A stretch of DNA of 64,000 nt from Microbacterium sp. SD291 (GTDB taxonomy: Bacteria; Actinomycetota; Actinomycetes; Actinomycetales; Microbacteriaceae), in assembly GCF_017355365.1 (NCBI RefSeq), contig NZ_JADIJR010000008.1:1-64000 (forward strand), given 5' to 3'. The notes beneath the pieces are model-generated. The model was not told where the DNA came from and ran no database searches. It worked only from the letters and a program-made list of their open reading frames with translations. Positions 62,371 to 64,000 of this stretch are shown one piece after another. The position numbers were made by a program, and so were the translations under genes. The number at the start of each line of letters is the position of its first letter. Within the stretch, counting starts at the first letter, position 1.

Positions 62371-63753
62371 CTACTGCGCGAGCCGCTCCGCGATGCCGGT
62401 GTAGGTCGCGGGGGTCAGCGCGAGCAGGCGCTGCTTCGCGGCATCCCCGATCTCGAGCCCCTCGACGAACTCCGCGAGATCGGCAGCGCCGACGCGGTGA
62501 CCGCGGGTGAGCTCCTTGAGCAGCGCGTACGGGTCGCTGATCGTGGAGCGGCCGGCGACGACCTCGGCGCGGATGACGGTCTGGATCGCCTCGGCGAGGA
62601 CTTCCCAGTTCACGTCGAGGTCGGCGAGCAGCACGTCGCGCGAGAGCGAGATCGCATTGAGGCCGCGGCGCAGGTTGTCGATCGCGAGCAGCGAGTGCCC
62701 GAACGCGACGCCGATGTTGCGCTGCGTGGTCGAGTCGGTGAGGTCGCGCTGCATGCGCGACGTCACGAGCGTCTGCGAGAGCGAGTTCAGGAGGGCGCCG
62801 GCGATCTCGAGGTTCGCCTCGGCGTTCTCGAAGCGGATCGGGTTGATCTTGTGCGGCATGGTCGACGAGCCGGTGGCGCCGGCGACCGGGATCTGCGCGA
62901 AGTAGCCGAGCGAGATGTAGGTCCAGATGTCGGTGGCGAGGTTGTGCAGGATGCCGCCGGCGTGACGCACGCGGTCGTAGAGCTCGACCTGCCAGTCGTG
63001 CGACTCGATCTGGGTGGTGAGGAGGTTGAAGCCGAGGCCGAGGCCCTCGATGTACTCGCGGGCGACCTCGGGCCAGTCGACGGACGGGTCGGCCGAGAGG
63101 TGCGCCGACCAGGTGCCGGTCGCGCCGGAGAACTTCGCCAGGTAGTCGGATGCCGCGATCTGGCCGCGCACGCGCTCCAGGCGCCACGCGAAGACCGCGA
63201 GCTCCTTGCCCATGGTCGACGGCGTCGCGGGCTGCCCGTGCGTGCGGGAGAGCATCGCGGCGTCGGCGTGCTCGACGGCCAGCTCGCGGAGCTTCGCGAT
63301 GACGGTGTCGAGGGCCGGGAGCCAGACGTCCTCGACCGCCCGCTTCACGGTGAGCGCGTACGAGGCGGAGTTGATGTCCTCGCTGGTGCACGCGAAGTGG
63401 GTGAGCTCGGCGATCGAGTCGAGGCCGAGCGTCGAGAGGCGGTCGCGCACCAGGTACTCGATGGCCTTGACGTCGTGCTGGGTGACGGCTTCCTTCTCGG
63501 CGAGCCAGTCGATCTCGGCCTGGCCGAAGTCGCGGTACAGGGCGCGCAGGCGCTCTTTGTCGGCATCCGACAGCGGAGCCGTCTCGAACAGCGAACGGTC
63601 GGTGAGCGCGATCAGCCACTCCACCTCGACCTCGACCCTGGCGCGGTTCAGGCCCGCCTCGGAGAGGAAGTCGGCGAGTCCGGTGACGGCGCCGCGGTAG
63701 CGGCCGTCGAGGGGGCTCAGGGGCTGGGGCGGAAGCGAAGGCTGGAAAGTCAG
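62371..63753 (-). CDS. purB: Adenylosuccinate lyase
   Basis: Purine-synthesis enzyme, 460 residues if started at CTG 63753. The conserved N-terminus LSPLDGRYRGAVTGLADFLSEAGLNRARVEVEVEWL precedes the first available ATG/GTG/TTG codon, and AGGAGGA sits 6 bases before CTG, so a CTG start is the best reading. The active-site signature is GSSTMPHKINPIRFENAEA; a catalytic His lies in SRTHGQPATPST. The gene is last of a unit with a tyrosine phosphatase gene 23 bases upstream and is closed by a strong terminator. Confidence 0.95.
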   Translation of the reverse strand: MTFQPSLPPQPLSPLDGRYRGAVTGLADFLSEAGLNRARVEVEVEWLIALTDRSLFETAPLSDADKERLRALYRDFGQAEIDWLAEKEAVTQHDVKAIEYLVRDRLSTLGLDSIAELTHFACTSEDINSASYALTVKRAVEDVWLPALDTVIAKLRELAVEHADAAMLSRTHGQPATPSTMGKELAVFAWRLERVRGQIAASDYLAKFSGATGTWSAHLSADPSVDWPEVAREYIEGLGLGFNLLTTQIESHDWQVELYDRVRHAGGILHNLATDIWTYISLGYFAQIPVAGATGSSTMPHKINPIRFENAEANLEIAGALLNSLSQTLVTSRMQRDLTDSTTQRNIGVAFGHSLLAIDNLRRGLNAISLSRDVLLADLDVNWEVLAEAIQTVIRAEVVAGRSTISDPYALLKELTRGHRVGAADLAEFVEGLEIGDAAKQRLLALTPATYTGIAERLAQ

Positions 63754-63776
63754 GGGAGTCCTCCTGATCGGGCCCG

Positions 63777-64000
63777 TCAGATGCGGGGAATGCGGGGGAG
63801 ACGCAGGGCGGGTTCGAGCTGGCTGTACAGGCCGCGGGTCGCCGCCTCAATCATACCGAGCACGGAATCGAACATCTCCGCGCCGGCGTAGTAGGGGTCG
63901 GGCACGTCCTGCGTGGACGCCTCCGGATCGAAGGCGAGGAGCAGCGTGACCTTGCCCTCCTCGTCCTCGTCGTGCGCCCATTCCCGGAGGATCCGCTCGT
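63777..64000 (-). CDS. Low-molecular-weight protein-tyrosine phosphatase (C-terminal part)
   Basis: The last 74 residues are visible; the 5' end is outside the window. AFDPEASTQDVPDPYYAGAEMFDSVLGMIEAATRGLYSQL is the C-terminal part of LMW-PTP, with the general-acid Asp in VPDPYY. The catalytic CxxxxCR loop lies beyond the edge. Such enzymes dephosphorylate tyrosine kinases of capsule or stress pathways. It precedes purB on the same strand. Confidence 0.9.
   Translation of the reverse strand, partial: ERILREWAHDEDEEGKVTLLLAFDPEASTQDVPDPYYAGAEMFDSVLGMIEAATRGLYSQLEPALRLPRIPRI

Overview
The window is a chromosomal segment of a high-GC actinobacterium, most likely Microbacterium or a close relative (Microbacteriaceae). 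This rests on the GC-rich third positions, the many TTG/GTG starts, the strongly enriched word GGCATCC/GGATGCC, and gene families typical of that group (FurA-KatA, DUF4192, maltokinase, NarL-type kinase/regulator pairs, MMPL and DUF808 proteins). I see no rRNA, tRNA, CRISPR array, prophage or insertion sequence. At least six genes are truncated or frameshifted.

Layout. 0-3.2 kb: two secreted surface proteins, a cluster of DnaA-box-like sites, and dnaB. 3.3-8 kb: a MacB/FtsX-type ABC exporter divergent from a histidine kinase/response regulator operon; a near-identical palindromic element sits in front of the kinase and again in front of a DUF6069 membrane protein, outlining a small regulon. 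8-11.5 kb: an FAD monooxygenase with its TetR regulator, a uracil-DNA-glycosylase-like protein and a membrane protein. 11.6-19.5 kb: an accessory island with a very large propeller/zinc-metalloprotease protein, an S4 protein, a DRGH-type nuclease, three co-transcribed proteins of unknown family, and remnants of a vWA protein and a DHFR-like reductase. 19.5-29.6 kb: phosphatase, maltokinase, acetyltransferase, DUF4192 protein, a VapBC pair, aldo/keto reductase, DUF808, MsrB-MsrA, hydrolase and DoxX.

29.6-40.9 kb: an HxlR regulator, the furA-katA operon with a Fur-box-like palindrome, a Nudix hydrolase, a miniature GyrA-like protein, a J-domain protein, an HTH/DUF3039-like two-gene cassette with a clear promoter and operator, a YigZ protein, and an MMPL transporter overlapping a second kinase/regulator pair. 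40.9-49 kb: a ChvE-type multiple-sugar ABC locus with a ROK regulator. Its permease is frameshifted, and a second sugar ATPase and a GntR-type regulator survive only as fragments; matching palindromes lie in front of the binding-protein gene. 49-55.4 kb: an Lrp regulator divergent from a Cys/Met-type lyase, a YhgE-like repeat stalk protein, and a tandem pair of ClpP-like proteins (one with an intact triad, one with Ser replaced by Gly) convergent with a ClgR-like regulator. 55.4-64 kb: an XRE/MmyB regulator, an EamA-ribA-MarR operon with a palindromic operator, a two-domain sulfurtransferase, a DNA-binding-like hypothetical protein, two small membrane proteins, an MFS remnant, and purB, apparently started at CTG downstream of a low-molecular-weight tyrosine phosphatase.

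The best candidates for undescribed biology are the 11.9-19.1 kb protease/unknown-protein island, the active/inactive ClpP pair with its ClgR-like neighbour, the HTH/DUF3039-like cassette at 34.6-36.2 kb, and the mini-GyrA protein at 32.9 kb. All functional statements come from reading the sequence; no database search was possible.
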